Assembly: GCA_051877215.1 (NCBI GenBank) | Contig: JBJEIR010000002.1 | Span: forward strand, 1-6,472 | Source of the DNA: RGIG1959 sp051877215 | GTDB taxonomy: Bacteria > Bacillota > Clostridia > Oscillospirales > Acutalibacteraceae | Length of the DNA stretch: 6,472 nt | Reading direction: 5' to 3' | Part shown: positions 4,530-6,472 of the stretch, in pieces | Position numbering within the stretch: position 1 is the first letter of the stretch | Layout: each line of letters opens with the position of its first letter | The notes under the pieces: generated by a model | The model's database searches: none | What the model was told of the DNA's origin: nothing | What the model saw: the letters and a program-made list of their open reading frames with translations, nothing else | Program-made: the position numbers and the translations under genes

Positions 4530-6314
4530 ATGGACTTTTTCAGTATCCTGACCATCTGCGGCGGACTGGCCTTTTTCCTTTACGGAATGCATGTCATGTC
4601 CACCGGACTTGAGAAGCTGGCGGGCGGCAAGCTTGAAAAAATGCTCAAGCGCCTGACCTCCAATCCGTTTAAAAGCCTGCTTCTCGGCGCCGGCATCACC
4701 ATCGCCATTCAATCCTCTTCGGCGATGACCGTCATGCTGGTGGGTCTTGTCAACTCGGGCATTATGCAGCTCAATCAGACCATCGGCGTCATCATGGGCT
4801 CCAACATCGGCACAACGCTCACCGCCTGGATTCTCAGCCTTGCGGGCATCGACAGCGACAACTTTTTCATCAATCTGCTCAAGCCCTCTTCCTTTGCGCC
4901 GGTCGTCGCACTCATCGGCATTGCGCTGATCATGATTTCCAAAAAAACACGCCGCAAGGACATCGGCACCATTCTCGTCGGCTTTGCCGTTTTGATGTAC
5001 GGCATGACGATGATGGGCGATGCGGTTTCGGGACTGAAGGACAACCCGCAGTTTGCGACCATGATGACCGCGTTTAACAATCCGCTGCTCGGCGTGCTGG
5101 TCGGCGCCGTCGTCACCGGCATTATTCAAAGCTCCGCCGCCTCGGTCGGCATTTTGCAGTCGCTCGCGAAAACGGGCGTCATCAGCTACGGCATGGCGAT
5201 CCCGATCATCATGGGACAAAACATAGGCACCTGTGTGACCTCGCTGATCTCCAGCATCGGCGTCAACAAAAACGCCAAGCGCGTGGTGGTCGTTCACGCC
5301 GCCTTTAACCTGATCGGCACCGTCTTTTTCCTGATCGTGTTCTGCATCTTTAACTGGCTTTTCGGTATGTTCATTCCCGAGTCGCTGGTCGATCCCGCGC
5401 TCAACCCGCTCAACACCCCGATCAACGAATTCGGCATCGCCATTACGCATACCGTTTTCAATGTCGTTACGACCGCGATGCTGCTGCCCTTCTCCAAGGC
5501 GCTCGAAAAGCTCGCCAAATTCGTCGTGCGCGAAAACACCAAAAATCACCCGTTTGCCTTCCTCGACGAGCGCCTGCTCGCGTCCCCTTCCGTGGCGGTA
5601 TCCGAATGCAAGAGCATGACCGTCAAGATGGCGGAGCTGGCGCGGGACACCCTGCTGCCCGCGATGGATCAGATTGAGCAGTATTCCGAAAAGCAGGCGG
5701 AGCTGATCGCCGAAAACGAAGAAAAGCTCGATATGTATGAGGACAGTCTGGGCACCTATCTTGTCAAGCTGTCCGGAAAAGAGCTGTCCGATTCGGACAG
5801 CCGCGGCGTTTCCAAGCTGCTCCATTCCATCGGGGATTTTGAACGGCTCGGAGACCACGCGCTCAATATTCTGCACACCGCGCAGGAAATGCACGAAAAG
5901 GAGCTGACCTTCTCCAGCAACGCCGAAAAAGAGCTGGCACCGATCGTCAGCGCGATCCGCGAAATCGTCGACATCACCATCACGGCGTTTTGCACCAGCG
6001 ATCTCGCGCTGGCGGCGAAGGTCGAACCGCTTGAGCAGGTGATCGACGGATTGATCGCGGAGGAAAAATCGCGCCATGTCGAACGCCTGCAAAAAGGCGC
6101 CTGCACCATTGAGCTCGGCTTCATTCTGTCCGATCTTCTCAACAACTACGAGCGTGTGTCCGATCATTGCTCCAACATCGCCGTTTGCCTGATTCAAACC
6201 AAGCGCTTCTCCTTTGAAACGCACGAATATCTCAACGAATTGAAATCGGAGAACCACCCCGAATTTATTGAGAAATTCGAGCACTATGCGAAAAAATATT
6301 CCCTGCCCGACTGA
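4530..6314 (+). CDS. Na+/phosphate cotransporter family protein with C-terminal PhoU domain (NptA/YjbB-like)
   Basis: This 594-residue cytoplasmic-membrane protein belongs to the Na/Pi cotransporter family (SLC34-like). The membrane part (about 1-325) has two inverted halves with the diagnostic QSSSA (61-65) and QSSAA (200-204) motifs. Each half also carries an NIGT element (92-95 and 231-234), matching the substrate and sodium site of the family. Hydrophobic segments cover roughly 1-25, 45-80, 85-105, 120-160, 185-240 and 250-325. From about 350 to 560 follows a helical PhoU-type domain with two matched signatures, DFERLGDHALNI (436-447) and ERVSDHCSNI (541-550). In other proteins PhoU links phosphate transport to signalling. 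Bacterial members carry out Na+-driven phosphate uptake (NptA) or phosphate export (E. coli YjbB), and sequence cannot decide the direction. It has its own promoter, a structured leader and a good ribosome site. No strong plus-strand terminator with a T-tract follows. Length fits the PhoU-fused subgroup. Confidence 0.93.
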   Translation: MDFFSILTICGGLAFFLYGMHVMSTGLEKLAGGKLEKMLKRLTSNPFKSLLLGAGITIAIQSSSAMTVMLVGLVNSGIMQLNQTIGVIMGSNIGTTLTAWILSLAGIDSDNFFINLLKPSSFAPVVALIGIALIMISKKTRRKDIGTILVGFAVLMYGMTMMGDAVSGLKDNPQFATMMTAFNNPLLGVLVGAVVTGIIQSSAASVGILQSLAKTGVISYGMAIPIIMGQNIGTCVTSLISSIGVNKNAKRVVVVHAAFNLIGTVFFLIVFCIFNWLFGMFIPESLVDPALNPLNTPINEFGIAITHTVFNVVTTAMLLPFSKALEKLAKFVVRENTKNHPFAFLDERLLASPSVAVSECKSMTVKMAELARDTLLPAMDQIEQYSEKQAELIAENEEKLDMYEDSLGTYLVKLSGKELSDSDSRGVSKLLHSIGDFERLGDHALNILHTAQEMHEKELTFSSNAEKELAPIVSAIREIVDITITAFCTSDLALAAKVEPLEQVIDGLIAEEKSRHVERLQKGACTIELGFILSDLLNNYERVSDHCSNIAVCLIQTKRFSFETHEYLNELKSENHPEFIEKFEHYAKKYSLPD

Positions 6315-6342
6315 CGACAGACCGGCTTGATATGAACGACGC

Positions 6343-6381
6343 AAAAACCTCCTGTTTAACCGTTTCGTTAAACAGGAGGTT
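6343..6381 (-). terminator. 15-bp perfect hairpin with T-tail on the minus strand
   Basis: AACCTCCTGTTTAAC (6346-6360) and GTTAAACAGGAGGTT (6367-6381) form a perfect 15-bp stem with loop CGTTTC. Read on the minus strand the stem ends in TTTTT (6343-6347), so it would terminate a leftward transcript entering from beyond the right edge. On the plus strand there is no T-run after it, so as a terminator for the phosphate transporter it would rely on the stem alone. The right arm contains AGGAGG, positioned before a GTG codon (see the next entry). Confidence 0.6.
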
Positions 6382-6385
6382 GAAA

Positions 6386-6466
6386 GTGTCAAAAAACCCG
6401 CACTGTAAAACGACCGATTTTTTAACGCTCCCGACAACCCAAAAAAGGGGCAAGAAAGACACTTAG
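6386..6466 (+). CDS. Possible 26-residue GTG-start ORF behind a hidden Shine-Dalgarno site
   Basis: GTG at 6386 lies six bases after a perfect AGGAGG (6374-6379) and opens 26 codons ending in TAG. The predicted peptide is hydrophilic and basic (MSKNPHCKTTD at the front, QKRGKKD near the end), with no membrane segment. I recognise no family. The AGGAGG is buried in the right arm of the 15-bp hairpin, so translation would be blocked unless the stem opens. Base composition here is clearly more A-rich than in the neighbouring genes. The AGGAGG may instead exist only because it is part of a terminator stem, in which case the ORF is chance. Confidence 0.25.
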   Translation: MSKNPHCKTTDFLTLPTTQKRGKKDT

Positions 6467-6472
6467 CAAAGA

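Noticed and set aside
4443..6437. A 664-codon open frame on the minus strand, completely opposite the phosphate transporter
   Set aside because: It is antisense to a clear family member. Its product is rich in D, H, R, G, Q and E with no recognisable domain, and it crosses the transporter's leader and the terminal hairpin. Long antisense frames are expected opposite GC-biased coding sequence.
6265..6462. A 65-codon minus-strand frame at the right edge
   Set aside because: It crosses the 15-bp hairpin and the end of the phosphate transporter, and it lacks a ribosome site or family similarity that I can recognise.

Overview
The window looks like a chromosomal segment from a GC-rich gut-type Clostridia (Bacillota; an Oscillospiraceae/Ruminococcaceae-like lineage is my inference). 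The evidence is strong Gram-positive Shine-Dalgarno sites (AAGGAGG, AAGGAG, GAGGAG), sigma-A-type promoters, short intergenic regions with intrinsic terminators, a DUF368/PopT protein, and palindromic interspersed repeat DNA of the kind common in these genomes. No taxonomic marker gene is present.

Layout. Positions 1-247 hold no credible gene. They contain a nested palindromic repeat (1-117), a minus-strand intrinsic terminator (140-168) and a second hairpin (188-211). Four minus-strand genes follow, read from right to left: an N-acylglucosamine 2-epimerase-family enzyme (4152-2932), a TrmN6-type tRNA methyltransferase (2836-2120), RsmE 16S rRNA methyltransferase (1970-1239) and a DUF368/PopT undecaprenyl-phosphate transporter (1144-248). 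One plus-strand gene, an NptA-like Na+/phosphate cotransporter with a C-terminal PhoU domain (4530-6314), diverges from the epimerase. The last 158 bases hold a 15-bp perfect hairpin and a possible 26-codon GTG-start ORF.

Transcription units read from the sequence. The epimerase has its own near-consensus promoter (TTGACA-17-TAAAAT) with a palindrome filling the spacer, and its own terminator (2884-2916), so it is probably a single-gene unit. trmN6 and rsmE appear to form an RNA-modification pair, separated by a possible 34-codon ORF that overlaps the rsmE start as TGATG. popT has its own extended -10 promoter in the rsmE-popT gap and a terminator downstream. The phosphate transporter is driven by TTGAAA-17-TACAAT and has a long, GC-rich, hairpin-filled leader that includes a terminator-like stem before the start codon.

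The genes do not form one pathway. Two are translation housekeeping (tRNA and rRNA methylation), two are membrane transporters dealing with phosphate or lipid-phosphate carrier, and one is amino-sugar metabolism. I see no defence, CRISPR or secondary-metabolite system, no transposase or integrase, and no tRNA or rRNA gene. The points most worth a second look are non-coding: the leader of the phosphate transporter, the operator-like palindrome in the epimerase promoter, the terminal hairpin that would hide a Shine-Dalgarno site, and the nested repeat at the left end.
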